Made by a program: the position numbers and the translations under genes. The notes beneath the pieces were generated by a model that saw only the letters and a program-made list of their open reading frames with translations, made no database searches and was not told where the DNA came from. DNA of 60,456 bases from Xenorhabdus kozodoii (GTDB taxonomy: Bacteria > Pseudomonadota > Gammaproteobacteria > Enterobacterales > Enterobacteriaceae), in the NCBI RefSeq assembly GCF_002632875.1, contig NZ_NJCX01000004.1, positions 1 to 60,456 on the forward strand, read 5' to 3'. Of this stretch, positions 19,181 to 27,569 are shown one piece after another; the stretch's first letter is position 1; the number at the start of each line of letters is the position of its first letter.

Positions 19181-19483
19181 ATGGAAGATGCAAACCTATT
19201 AGTCGGAATACGTATTCAAAAGAAAAGGAAAGAACTGGGTATCACTGCGACAGCGTTGGCAAAGCAACTTGGTCTCAGTCAACAACAACTTTCGCGTTAC
19301 GAAAGAGGAACAAACAGGATTAATATCACCCATCTGGTTAAAATTGCCGAGATATTAAATACGCCAATTGAGTGGTTTTTCCAGGATTGCAAAGAAAAAA
19401 AGAAAGAAGAAAATACGGTTAATAAAGTGACTGATCAATATATTCCCATGGCTGAAACCATTATAGGAAAGAATGGTTGTTAA
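19181..19483 (+). CDS. XRE-family transcriptional regulator
   Basis: A 100-residue DNA-binding protein. Residues 6-68 form a Cro/CI-type helix-turn-helix (IRIQKKRKELGIT, LAKQLGLSQQQLSRYERG, then the fourth and fifth helices to about residue 68). The SQQQ string at 33-36 in the recognition helix is typical of the MrpJ-like fimbria/motility regulators of Proteus and relatives. The short C-terminal tail is charged. AAGGATAAG precedes the ATG. No fimbrial operon lies next to it, so this would be an orphan copy; its target cannot be told from here. It is followed by a strong hairpin and converges on the glycerate kinase gene. Confidence 0.85.
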   Translation: MEDANLLVGIRIQKKRKELGITATALAKQLGLSQQQLSRYERGTNRINITHLVKIAEILNTPIEWFFQDCKEKKKEENTVNKVTDQYIPMAETIIGKNGC

Positions 19484-19501
19484 ATGGGACAAGGTAAATT
19501 C

Positions 19502-19542
19502 GTCAGAAGCCTGTTGTGAACTCTCCCATTCAGGCTTCTGAC
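19502..19542. terminator. Terminator between XRE gene and glycerate kinase gene
   Basis: Perfect 12-bp inverted repeat GTCAGAAGCCTG / CAGGCTTCTGAC around a 17-base loop, placed between two convergent genes and followed on the plus strand by CTTTGTC. Likely serves both genes. Confidence 0.7.
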
Positions 19543-19603
19543 CTTTGTCATGCCGCTGTATTGCAACATTTCACTGTTGTTTCTTGTTATTCAATCATCG
19601 CAT

Positions 19604-20740
19604 TCAATGGGAAATAGCCCAAACCGCGGCGATATTCCGGGCGGTTACCTGCAAATTATCAGCGCCATTGGCAAGAGCGTCAGCAAGGGAACAAGCCTCC
19701 GGTATGATGGAAAAGACGGCATCCAGCCCATGTTGATGCACAACATGATAGTCCCGGCTCATTCCCCCAACCAATGCAATGGTGGGAATACCAAACTTTT
19801 TCGCCACACGGGCAACACCAATGGGCGTTTTACCGTGTATGGTCTGGCTGTCCAAACGCCCCTCACCCGTAATGACCAGGTCCGCCCCCAAAATAGCATC
19901 TTCCAATTGCAAGGTTTCGATAACAATCTCAATACCTGGCTGTAATTTTGCCCCTAAACATCCCAATAAGGATGCGCCCATCCCTCCAGCCGCACCAGCA
20001 CCCATAGCGTCAATCACTCTTTTGCCAGTCAGGGATTCGATTTTCACGCCATAATGATGCAATGCAGAATCCAACGATTTAACCATTTCCGGTGTCGCGC
20101 CTTTTTGTGGACCAAACACCGCTGATGCCCCCAATTCACCACATAACGGATTATCCACATCACAAGCCACGATAAGTTCAATCTGCCTGAGCCGCGGATC
20201 AAGGTGCGTTAAGTCAATACGCTCCAGCCGGGTTAATGCCGCGCCGCCGAATGGCAGAATACGACCATCGCCATCCAATAACGTTGCCCCAAGCGCCTGC
20301 ATCATACCCGCGCCGCCATCGTTGGTTGCGCTGCCTCCGATGCCGATAACCAGTTTGTGGGCACCCTGCTCCAATGCGGCCAGGATCAATTCTCCGGTTC
20401 CATAACTGGTCGTTATCAGAGGGTTACGCTGCGCCATCGGCACCAAATGCAAACCAGAGGCGGCGGCCATTTCAATCACCGCGGTTTTTCCATCGCCAAG
20501 CAGGCCAAAAAAGGCGTCAACAGGTTGCCCTAAGGGATCGGTAACAGTACATACGATACGTTTTCCCCCCGTTGCAGCCACCAGTGATTCGACTGTCCCT
20601 TCTCCGCCATCTGCCATGGGTAACTTGATATAGTCTGCCTGTGGATAAATTTCCTTAAATCCCCGCTCTATCGCCTGCGCCACCTGCAAGGCACTCAGGC
20701 TTTCCTTAAATGAATCAGGGGCAATCACAATTTTCATCAT
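19604..20740 (-). CDS. garK: Glycerate 2-kinase
   Basis: A 378-residue cytosolic kinase of the GarK/GlxK family (Pfam Gly_kinase), phosphorylating D-glycerate with ATP to 2-phosphoglycerate. Family hallmarks visible are the N-terminal KIVIAPDSFKESL, MADGGEGT, GIGGSATNDGGAGM and ITGEGRLDSQT. Length matches E. coli GarK (381). The start is ATG-ATG with GAGGA about 7 bases before the first. It stands alone, without garPLR neighbours, between an XRE regulator and rpoH, each behind its own terminator. GarK and GlxK cannot be separated by sequence reading here, so the symbol is a family label. Glycerate could come from glyoxylate or serine catabolism. Confidence 0.93.
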   Translation of the reverse strand: MMKIVIAPDSFKESLSALQVAQAIERGFKEIYPQADYIKLPMADGGEGTVESLVAATGGKRIVCTVTDPLGQPVDAFFGLLGDGKTAVIEMAAASGLHLVPMAQRNPLITTSYGTGELILAALEQGAHKLVIGIGGSATNDGGAGMMQALGATLLDGDGRILPFGGAALTRLERIDLTHLDPRLRQIELIVACDVDNPLCGELGASAVFGPQKGATPEMVKSLDSALHHYGVKIESLTGKRVIDAMGAGAAGGMGASLLGCLGAKLQPGIEIVIETLQLEDAILGADLVITGEGRLDSQTIHGKTPIGVARVAKKFGIPTIALVGGMSRDYHVVHQHGLDAVFSIIPEACSLADALANGADNLQVTARNIAAVWAISH

Positions 20741-20848
20741 GGAATATCCTCGGCTCTCTGGTGCACATTTTCCGGCACGCTTGATCCGCTAAACCCAATA
20801 TTTTGAGAAGTTAATATCAATGCTGCTGATTTTGCTTTACGCGCATAA

Positions 20849-20878
20849 AAAAAGCGATAACACAAATTATCGCTTTTT
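20849..20878 (-). terminator. rpoH terminator
   Basis: AAAAAGCGATAA / TTATCGCTTTTT (12-bp stem, 6-base loop). On the minus strand the stem runs into a T tract, 79 bases past the rpoH stop codon: a classical intrinsic terminator. Confidence 0.85.
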
Positions 20879-20956
20879 AATCTAGCAAGGTGTTCAACTC
20901 ATTATATGCAATTAAATAGCCGGTGGCTAAATTACATACAACCCATCGAGGAGGGA

Positions 20957-21814
20957 TTACGCTTCGATCGCCAGTCGCAATTTCTTCATGGCATTTTTTT
21001 CCAGTTGTCGAACACGCTCAGCAGAGACACCGTACTTATCTGCCAATTCTTGCAGGGTAGTTTTATTGTCATCATCCAACCAACGTGAACGAATGATGTC
21101 TTGGCTACGTTCATCCAGCCCTTCCATCGCCACAGAAAGTTTATCCGCAGCGTGGGTTTCCCAGTTATCTTCCTCAATGCCATCGGCAAAATCAGAAGCC
21201 TTATCCTGCAAATACAGTACTGGAGCGACGGGATGGCTATCATGGCTGTCATCGTCAGAGGACATATCAAATGCCATATCCTGCGCTGACATACGGGATT
21301 CCATCTCTCGGACATCTTTGCTGGTCACACCCAATTCTTTGGCGACCAGTTCAATTTCATCCTGATTGAACCACCCCAGACGCTGTTTAGCCTTACGCAA
21401 ATTAAAGAACAGCTTACGCTGAGCTTTTGTTGTTGCAACTTTCACAATGCGCCAATTACGCAGTACATATTCATGGATTTCTGCCTTAATCCAGTGAACA
21501 GCAAAAGAAACTAGACGGACACCCACTTCTGGATTAAATCGACGAACCGCTTTCATCAGGCCAATATTACCTTCCTGAATTAAATCCGCTTGCGGCAGAC
21601 CATAACCGGCATAACTACGGGCAATATGAACAACGAAGCGCAGGTGAGAAAGAATCAGCTTTTTCGCTGCATCCAGATCTCCCTGGTAATGCAGCCTTTC
21701 TGCCAGTTCCTTCTCTTCCTCAGCAGAAAGCATTGGATAAGCATTGGAGGCACGGATGTATCCATCCAAACTACCTTGTGGAACTAATGCCAAAGTTTGC
21801 ATTTCTTTTGTCAT
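20957..21814 (-). CDS. rpoH: RNA polymerase heat-shock sigma factor sigma-32
   Basis: 285 residues (E. coli 284). Visible parts are region 2 ([17 protein letters not shown] around residue 77-93), the RpoH box QRKLFFNLR at 132-140 that distinguishes RpoH from other sigma-70 proteins, and a region 4.2 helix-turn-helix near the C-terminus ([27 protein letters not shown]). It directs RNA polymerase to heat-shock promoters. The gene lies downstream of ftsY-ftsE-ftsX on the same strand, as in E. coli, separated by about 210 bases that should carry its own promoters. Start ATG with GAGAG seven bases upstream. In E. coli the 5' part of this mRNA is a thermosensor; I did not fold it here. Confidence 0.98.
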   Translation of the reverse strand: MTKEMQTLALVPQGSLDGYIRASNAYPMLSAEEEKELAERLHYQGDLDAAKKLILSHLRFVVHIARSYAGYGLPQADLIQEGNIGLMKAVRRFNPEVGVRLVSFAVHWIKAEIHEYVLRNWRIVKVATTKAQRKLFFNLRKAKQRLGWFNQDEIELVAKELGVTSKDVREMESRMSAQDMAFDMSSDDDSHDSHPVAPVLYLQDKASDFADGIEEDNWETHAADKLSVAMEGLDERSQDIIRSRWLDDDNKTTLQELADKYGVSAERVRQLEKNAMKKLRLAIEA

Positions 21815-22026
21815 TCAAATTCTCTCAAAATTAGATCCAAATTGATGGCCTTCAAATTTGCCTGAGTTAACCAATAAGGTTTATTCAAGCCAAAGACGCG
21901 CCTATTTTACCACCATAGCGATCATATTCAAATCGTCTCAATTGTGTGAATATCAAGACAAAACCATAACTGTGACTTCGACAGCAATTATGTCCAAAAG
22001 TTCACCGGCAAGCCCTGCAAGCACCT

Positions 22027-23007
22027 TTATTCCGGCCTAAAACGACGCAAATGCTGAATTGTTGCAAACCATGCGGCAATCCAACCGATCATACCTGAAA
22101 TAAGGACTAATAAGAGTGATTCATCCCAATCCAAACCATGCAGGATAAAACTTGTGCCAAAAACACTCGCCACTTCCGTGACGACATTGGAGAGTTTCCA
22201 TACCAGCAAGGAGGAGAGGATCAGGGAGAGTATCGATCCCAAAATTCCCAATAAAGCGCCACCATTGAGGAAAGGACGCAAAATAAAACCATCCGTTGCC
22301 CCAATCAGCTTCATGACATTAATCGTTTCACGACGGCTAAAGATACTCAGTCGGACACTGTTACCAATGACCAAGAGCAACGCAACCACCATCAAGATGC
22401 CTATCACCGCAGCAATTCTGCCAACAAGGTCGGTTAACGCGGTTAAACGGGCAAACCAGCTATCATCCATCCTGACTTCTTCAATGCCTTTAATCTGCGC
22501 AACCTGATCCCGTAATGTCGTTAATGCCTGAGAGCCTTGGAAATTCAATTCAGGAGAGACGATGGCAACCGCCGGCAGCGGGTTTTCCTCCAGCAGATCC
22601 AAGGCACTGGCGAAACCTGACCATGCACGGAATTCGTTTACGGCTTCTTCACGGGAAAGGTAATTCACCGATTTCACGCCATCCATGCCTTTCAACTGAT
22701 CAATGACCTGTTTGACACTATTGTCATTCAGTGACTTGTCCAAATAGACCGTGAGTTGTGGGACGGGATACCACTGCATGACGGCTTGATTGACGTTTTT
22801 CCAAACGATATAAAACACACTCGGTAAGGTCAGAGAAATGGCAATCACCATAATGGTCAGCAACGTTGCCAGCGGTTGGCGGAACATATCGGACAGCGTG
22901 CTTTTCCACGCATAGCGCCACTGTACCCGCCATCCCCCTTTCAATGATTTGGACTTGGATTTTGGGGACTGCGTTTTTTTCGCTGAACGACGGACAGGCT
23001 TAGCCAT
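22027..23007 (-). CDS. ftsX: Cell-division protein FtsX
   Basis: 326-residue inner-membrane partner of FtsE. The N-terminus is basic and cytosolic, TM1 lies around residues 40-65, a periplasmic loop follows, then three closely spaced C-terminal membrane segments; this is the FtsX/MacB-like fold. FtsEX signals cell-division state across the membrane to periplasmic amidase activators such as EnvC. The start codon overlaps the end of ftsE by 8 bases, with AAGGAGG inside ftsE, so translation is coupled. The lysine-rich N-terminal extension is usual for Enterobacterales. Confidence 0.97.
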   Translation of the reverse strand: MAKPVRRSAKKTQSPKSKSKSLKGGWRVQWRYAWKSTLSDMFRQPLATLLTIMVIAISLTLPSVFYIVWKNVNQAVMQWYPVPQLTVYLDKSLNDNSVKQVIDQLKGMDGVKSVNYLSREEAVNEFRAWSGFASALDLLEENPLPAVAIVSPELNFQGSQALTTLRDQVAQIKGIEEVRMDDSWFARLTALTDLVGRIAAVIGILMVVALLLVIGNSVRLSIFSRRETINVMKLIGATDGFILRPFLNGGALLGILGSILSLILSSLLVWKLSNVVTEVASVFGTSFILHGLDWDESLLLVLISGMIGWIAAWFATIQHLRRFRPE

Positions 23008-23665
23008 GACGTCCTCCTTGCATACGTCCCTGATTCAGGGTCAAGATACGGTAATTTCTTCGTTCAATGAGGGCAGTATCATGGGTAGCCATCAGAACGG
23101 TTACGCCAACTCGGTTAAATTCTTCAAACAGACGCATGATCCCCTCTGACAATGCCCCATCCAAATTCCCCGTCGGCTCATCCGCCAGCAATACCGTGGG
23201 TTTATTCACCACCGCGCGGGCGATCCCAACACGCTGTTGCTCTCCTCCAGAAAGTTGAATGGGGACATTTTTCGCTTTGTCCAGCAAGCCGACCTTATCC
23301 AACGCCGCGGATACCCGTCGACGAATGTCTTCAGTACTTGCCCCTGAGATGATCAGGGGCATTGCGACGTTTTCGTATACGGTGCGATCCAAAAGCAGGT
23401 GATGATCCTGAAAAATCATGCCAATCTGACGGCGCAGGAAAGGGATTTCACTGGGTTTTAGTCGGCTGATATCATGACCAGAAAACCAGATATGGCCTGC
23501 GCTGGGGCGTTCAATACCACAGATAAGTTTCAAAAGTGTACTTTTACCGGCCCCTGAGTGACCGGTTAAAAATGCCATTTCTCCTGGAAGTAGATGAAAA
23601 TCCACCCCTTGCAGCGCCTGCCGCCCTCCCAGATAGGCTTTACTGACCTGTTCAAAGCGAATCAT
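23000..23665 (-). CDS. ftsE: Cell-division ATP-binding protein FtsE
   Basis: 221-residue ABC ATPase (E. coli 222). Walker A is GHSGAGKST at 35-43, the signature is LSGGEQQR and Walker B is [12 protein letters not shown]; a Q-loop and a switch histidine (MATHDTALI) are present. It pairs with FtsX at the division septum. It starts 6 bases after the ftsY stop codon and overlaps ftsX, forming the standard ftsYEX operon. Confidence 0.98.
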   Translation of the reverse strand: MIRFEQVSKAYLGGRQALQGVDFHLLPGEMAFLTGHSGAGKSTLLKLICGIERPSAGHIWFSGHDISRLKPSEIPFLRRQIGMIFQDHHLLLDRTVYENVAMPLIISGASTEDIRRRVSAALDKVGLLDKAKNVPIQLSGGEQQRVGIARAVVNKPTVLLADEPTGNLDGALSEGIMRLFEEFNRVGVTVLMATHDTALIERRNYRILTLNQGRMQGGRHG

Positions 23666-23671
23666 TGATAG

Positions 23672-25399
23672 TTAATCCTCTCTGGCAAAAAGAGCCTCAA
23701 TAAAATCGTCTGCCTTAAATGGACGGAGATCTTCAATGCCTTCACCCACACCAATGTAGCGGATGGGGATCTCAAATTGGTCGGCAATAGCGAAGATGAC
23801 TCCCCCTTTCGCCGTACCATCCAGTTTGGTCAGTGAAATACCCGTCAATCCCACAGCTTCATGGAATAGTTTAGCCTGAGTTACTGCATTTTGGCCGGTG
23901 CTTGCATCCAGGATCAGCATAATTTCATGAGGCGCATCTTCGTCCAGTTTTTTCATCACCCGAACGATTTTTTTCAGCTCTTCCATCAAATGGGCTTTGT
24001 TCTGTAATCGTCCGGCGGTATCTGCAATCAGAATATCAACACCTTTGGCCTTGGCCGACTGGATGGCATCAAAAATCACTGAGGCTGAATCTGCGCCCGT
24101 ATGTTGGGAAACCACCGGAATTTTGTTACGCTCCCCCCAAACCTGTAACTGCTCTACCGCGGCGGCACGGAAGGTATCCCCTGCCGCCAACATGACAGAT
24201 TTGCCTTGAGACTGATATTGACGCGCCAATTTGCCAATCGTGGTCGTTTTACCCACCCCATTGACACCCACCATCAGAATGACATAAGGGGATTTGCCTT
24301 CAATTTCCAGCGGCTTATCCACTTTTGCCAGAATAGTTGACATCTCTTCTTTCAGTTTGGCGTAAAGCGCTTCTGCATCTTTCAACTCTTTACGGCTGGC
24401 GTGGGTCGTCAGGTTAGTGATGATTTTACGGGTAGTTTCAACACCCACATCGGCAATCAGTAGCTGCTCTTCCAGCTCTTCAAATAGCTCATCATCAATT
24501 TTCTTGCCGCGAAATAGTCCCAGAAAACCGGAGCCAAGATTTTGACGGGTTTTAACTAAACTGCGTTTCAGACGAGCAAAGAAACCTTCTTTAGTTGGCC
24601 GTTCCTGTTCCTTAGGCAAGGCGGTTTGTTCTTCCGCTAAACGCTGCTGCTCCGCTTCTTCGGCTGCACGGCGGGCGGTTTCTTCCACTAAACGCTGCTG
24701 CTCCGCTGCTTCGGCTTCGCGACGGGCGGTTTCTTCCACTAAACGTTGCTGCTCCGCTTCTTCGGCTGCACGGCAGGCGGTTTCTTCCGCTAAACGCTGC
24801 TGCTCCGCTGCTTCGGCTTCGCGACGGACGGCTTCTTCCGCTAAACGCTGCTGCTGCGCTTCTTCGGCTTCACGACGGGCGGTTTCTTCCGCTAAACGCT
24901 GCTGCTGCGCTGCTTCGGCTGCACGGCGGGCGGTTTCTTCCACTAAACGTTGCTGCTCCGCTGCTTCGGCTGCACGGCGGGCGGTTTCTTCCGCTAAACG
25001 CTGCTGTTCTGCTGCTTCGGCTGCACGGCGGGTGGCCTCTTCTGCTAAGCGTTGCTGCTCCGCTTCTTCGGCTGCACGGCGGGCGGTTTCTTCCGCTAAA
25101 CGCTGCTGCTCCGCTGCTTCGGCTGCACGGCGGGCGGTTTCTTCCGCTAAACGCTGCTGCTCCGCTGCTTCGGCTTCACGACGGGCGGTTTCTTCCGCTA
25201 AACGCTGCTGCTCCGCTTCTTCGGCTTCGCGACGGACGGCTTCTTCCGCTAAACGCTGCTGCTGCGCTTCTTCGGCTTCGCGACGGACGGCTTCTTCCGC
25301 AACGATTTTTTCTTGTTCAGCGTGTTCCTCTTGTTGTTTCTTATCTTGACGACCCAGTCCAAACCAAGAGAAGAAACCTTTTTTTTTCTCTTTTGCCAT
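23672..25399 (-). CDS. ftsY: Signal recognition particle receptor FtsY with expanded acidic domain
   Basis: 575 residues against about 497 in E. coli. Residues 1-20 (KGFFSWFGLGRQDKK) are the basic membrane-binding start. Residues 40-257 are thirteen 17-residue repeats of the type RAAEAAEQQRLAEETAR, predicted to form one long charged helix. From about residue 275 the conserved NG domain follows: FFARLKRSL membrane helix, N domain, G1 GVNGVGKTTTIGKLA near residue 375, DTAGR, TKLDGTAKGG and the closing GVGEGIEDLRPF. It docks ribosome-SRP complexes at the inner membrane. The extra length is confined to the repeat domain; the GTPase looks intact. First gene of the ftsYEX operon. Confidence 0.97.
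   Translation of the reverse strand: MAKEKKKGFFSWFGLGRQDKKQQEEHAEQEKIVAEEAVRREAEEAQQQRLAEEAVRREAEEAEQQRLAEETARREAEAAEQQRLAEETARRAAEAAEQQRLAEETARRAAEEAEQQRLAEEATRRAAEAAEQQRLAEETARRAAEAAEQQRLVEETARRAAEAAQQQRLAEETARREAEEAQQQRLAEEAVRREAEAAEQQRLAEETACRAAEEAEQQRLVEETARREAEAAEQQRLVEETARRAAEEAEQQRLAEEQTALPKEQERPTKEGFFARLKRSLVKTRQNLGSGFLGLFRGKKIDDELFEELEEQLLIADVGVETTRKIITNLTTHASRKELKDAEALYAKLKEEMSTILAKVDKPLEIEGKSPYVILMVGVNGVGKTTTIGKLARQYQSQGKSVMLAAGDTFRAAAVEQLQVWGERNKIPVVSQHTGADSASVIFDAIQSAKAKGVDILIADTAGRLQNKAHLMEELKKIVRVMKKLDEDAPHEIMLILDASTGQNAVTQAKLFHEAVGLTGISLTKLDGTAKGGVIFAIADQFEIPIRYIGVGEGIEDLRPFKADDFIEALFARED
24629..25282. repeat. 51-bp tandem repeat inside ftsY
   Basis: Twelve full 51-bp units and one partial unit encode the consensus R-A/E-AE-A/E-A-E/Q-QQRL-A/V-EETAR. 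Units differ at a few sites (REAEEAQ, RAAEAAE, RAAEEAE, AEEAVR), and the same variants recur out of order, which suggests past unit shuffling. Confidence 0.95.
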
Positions 25400-25706
25400 C
25401 GGCCACTACACTCCTCGCGGTAAATTATGGCGTTATAACAGCCTATCCCATGATATCGTTTATCTTTTCCACTGCATCGTTGGTTTATGGCAACCAAAAA
25501 TCGATGAGATATGCGCAGTTATATCCTCTGAGATAGGTTCTAACGGTGATAAAATCCAGTCTAACATTTTCATCACACCACAACACATATCTATACAGAA
25601 TTTCGTGGTAAATTAATCAATGGATATCTTCGTTTTCACTCACTTTTTGTCTCCGCCAGCGATGATTTAATCGCAACGGATGACAATTATTTAAATTATG
25701 TAAATT
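25400..25706. other. Divergent ftsY / rsmD intergenic region
   Basis: About 300 bases between the two divergent starts. It must hold both promoters. I see no further gene, repeat or confident operator. Confidence 0.5.
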
Positions 25707-26285
25707 ATGACTAAAAAACCACAGCGCTCGTCTTTGGGACAAATTCGCATTATTGGCGGAAAATGGCGCGGGAGAAAATTGCCGGTTCCTGATAGTGATG
25801 GCCTGCGCCCAACAACCGATCGCGTTCGCGAGACACTTTTTAACTGGCTGATGCCAATGATCCAGGGGGCGCGTTGCCTTGATTGTTTTTCAGGCAGTGG
25901 CGCGCTCGGATTTGAGGCTCTGTCTCGTTATGCAAACCACGCTACCTTAATTGAATACGATCGCAATGTAGCGAAACAATTATCAGCTAACTTAGCTTTG
26001 TTGAAAGCTGAAAATGCCAATGTCGTACAAGGGAATGCACTACAATATCTTAACGGCGCCGGAATACCGTTTGATGTGATTTTCCTCGATCCGCCATTTC
26101 GTAAGGGAATGCTGGCTGAAACAATCCATTTATTGGAAGCCAATGGCTGGCTGGCTAAAGAAAGCTGGATTTATGTTGAAGCAGAAATAGAGTCTGCCGC
26201 GACAGAAGTTCCTCCAAACTGGCAACTGCATCGGGAAAAAACCGCTGGACAAGTTGCTTATCGGTTATATATTCGCCACCAGTAA
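25707..26285 (+). CDS. rsmD: 16S rRNA m2G966 methyltransferase
   Basis: 192-residue SAM-dependent methyltransferase that methylates N2 of G966 in 16S rRNA on the small subunit. Visible are the RIIGGKWRGRKLPVP start typical of RsmD, the SAM loop DCFSGSGALGFEALSRYA (motif I), and the catalytic DPPF (motif IV, FLDPPFRKG). Length is near the E. coli protein (198). It is divergent from ftsY, as in E. coli, and followed at 41 bases by yhhL. Confidence 0.96.
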   Translation: MTKKPQRSSLGQIRIIGGKWRGRKLPVPDSDGLRPTTDRVRETLFNWLMPMIQGARCLDCFSGSGALGFEALSRYANHATLIEYDRNVAKQLSANLALLKAENANVVQGNALQYLNGAGIPFDVIFLDPPFRKGMLAETIHLLEANGWLAKESWIYVEAEIESAATEVPPNWQLHREKTAGQVAYRLYIRHQ

Positions 26286-26326
26286 CCTGGTGTCCAGGCA
26301 GCTTAAACACGATTTTGGAGTCGATG

Positions 26327-26608
26327 ATGTTTATTCAGTTAGGAAAAGGGATCATGATCTTGGTTTGGGGTATCATGATCTTCAATTTGTTTCACCCATT
26401 CCCTAAGCCATTACGATATTTTATGGATATTGCCATGGTATTTACGGCAATTATGCACGCTTTTCAGTTGCTGTTACTGAAAAATTCCCAGCCTAAAGAG
26501 CAAAAGTTGTCTGGTTTTCTCCAGACCAAGATCTTCTTTTTTGGTGTCTTTGAATTACTGGCCTGGCAGAAGAAACAACAAAAAGAGAAAGAGCGGAAGA
26601 AAGAATAG
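26327..26608 (+). CDS. yhhL: DUF1145 membrane protein YhhL
   Basis: A 93-residue inner-membrane protein of unknown function. Two hydrophobic segments (about residues 5-20 and 30-50), a conserved FHPFPKPLRYFMDIA between them and a basic lysine-rich tail (KKQQKEKERKK) match YhhL. The start is placed at the second of two adjacent ATG codons because GGAG then lies 6 bases upstream; the first ATG would leave only 3. Same position and order as in E. coli. Confidence 0.88.
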   Translation: MFIQLGKGIMILVWGIMIFNLFHPFPKPLRYFMDIAMVFTAIMHAFQLLLLKNSQPKEQKLSGFLQTKIFFFGVFELLAWQKKQQKEKERKKE

Positions 26609-26664
26609 CTTTCCATCCCCAATAACTCATCCTGCTTTTTTCTTATTAGAAACTGCGCAAATAT

Positions 26665-26699
26665 CGTCAGTGAGTCATTCACGTAATAACTCATTGACG
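26665..26699 (+). terminator. Terminator after yhhL
   Basis: CGTCAGTGAGT / ACTCATTGACG (11 bp with one G-U pair) around a 13-base loop, followed by TTCTTTGTTTTT. Confidence 0.65.
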
Positions 26700-26751
26700 T
26701 TCTTTGTTTTTGATAATAAAACGTTATTTATTTGTTAAAAAGGAAGAAAAT

Positions 26752-27378
26752 ATGAGTTGGCCATTTCTTGCTGTGTTTTTCTCTGGGTGGTTATATATTG
26801 ATGCCGCCTATCGTGGCACCCACTGGCAGCAATGGGTTTTCCGTCCCGTCACTATGCTGCTCCTGTTATTATGGGCCTGGCAGGCACCCAATTTTGAACT
26901 TTCAAGTTACCTGATTATTGCTGGCCTTCTTACTGCCTTGCTCTCTGATACGCTCCGCATGCTCCCCAGTAAGTATTCACTCTTCTCGTTTATCGCACTG
27001 TTCCTGAGTTATCTGTTATACACCATCAGTTTTGCCCTACAGATGGACTTTAGTTTCTTCTTCCCCATCCCTTTGATCTTACTGGTCGTTGGCGGTGTGG
27101 TCATACTGACAGTCTGGACTCGTCTGGATAATACGCGTTGGCGGGTAGTCGATAGCTTCGTGATGGCATTGGTGATGGTTTGGGTTGCCGGAGAACACTA
27201 TTTTTCACTCGGCAATGATAGCCGGTTTTCTGTCATGGCTGGCGCTATCCTGCTACTCCTTGCTCACAGTATCAATCTCATTGATCGCTACCGCTTTTCT
27301 TTTAAATCATCAAAAGCGATTGTTGCTGCCTGTAGCTTTATCGGGCATTTTTTGATTATTCGTTCACTATTCCTATGA
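26752..27378 (+). CDS. yhhN: Lysoplasmalogenase-family membrane protein YhhN
   Basis: 208-residue polytopic membrane protein of the YhhN/TMEM86 family, which in animals hydrolyses lysoplasmalogens; the bacterial substrate is not established. About eight hydrophobic segments are visible, with family motifs around AGLLTALLSDTLRML and SFVMALVMVW. The start at the ATG of MSWPFLAVF is preferred over an upstream in-frame extension because AAAGGAAG lies just before it and family members begin there. It lies between yhhL and zntA, the conserved order. Confidence 0.9.
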   Translation: MSWPFLAVFFSGWLYIDAAYRGTHWQQWVFRPVTMLLLLLWAWQAPNFELSSYLIIAGLLTALLSDTLRMLPSKYSLFSFIALFLSYLLYTISFALQMDFSFFFPIPLILLVVGGVVILTVWTRLDNTRWRVVDSFVMALVMVWVAGEHYFSLGNDSRFSVMAGAILLLLAHSINLIDRYRFSFKSSKAIVAACSFIGHFLIIRSLFL

Positions 27379-27495
27379 TAATTTCGTCTTATTGAGCAAC
27401 GGATTGGGAAATCAATAACATCAAGAGGAAGGACGTTGATGAGGGTAACTCATCTTAAATAGCACAAATCATCAAAAAAATTCCTCTTATTGGAT

Positions 27496-27527
27496 TTGAC
27501 TCTGGAGTTTACTCCAAAGTGTAGAGT
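27496..27527 (+). promoter_or_regulatory. ZntR-type zntA promoter
   Basis: -35 TTGACT and -10 TAGAGT are separated by a 20-base spacer filled by the dyad CTGGAGTTTACTCCAAAG. This is almost the E. coli zntA promoter, where the over-long spacer is untwisted by the MerR-family regulator ZntR on binding Zn(II). The zntR gene itself is not in the window. Confidence 0.9.
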
Positions 27528-27569
27528 TAATCTTAATCATTAGTATTAACTCTATTTAAGAGGTCGCCT

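Noticed and set aside
25032-25349. Repetitive Ser/Cys/Ala-rich frame antisense to ftsY
   Set aside because: It is the antisense reading of the 51-bp repeat and has no independent support.
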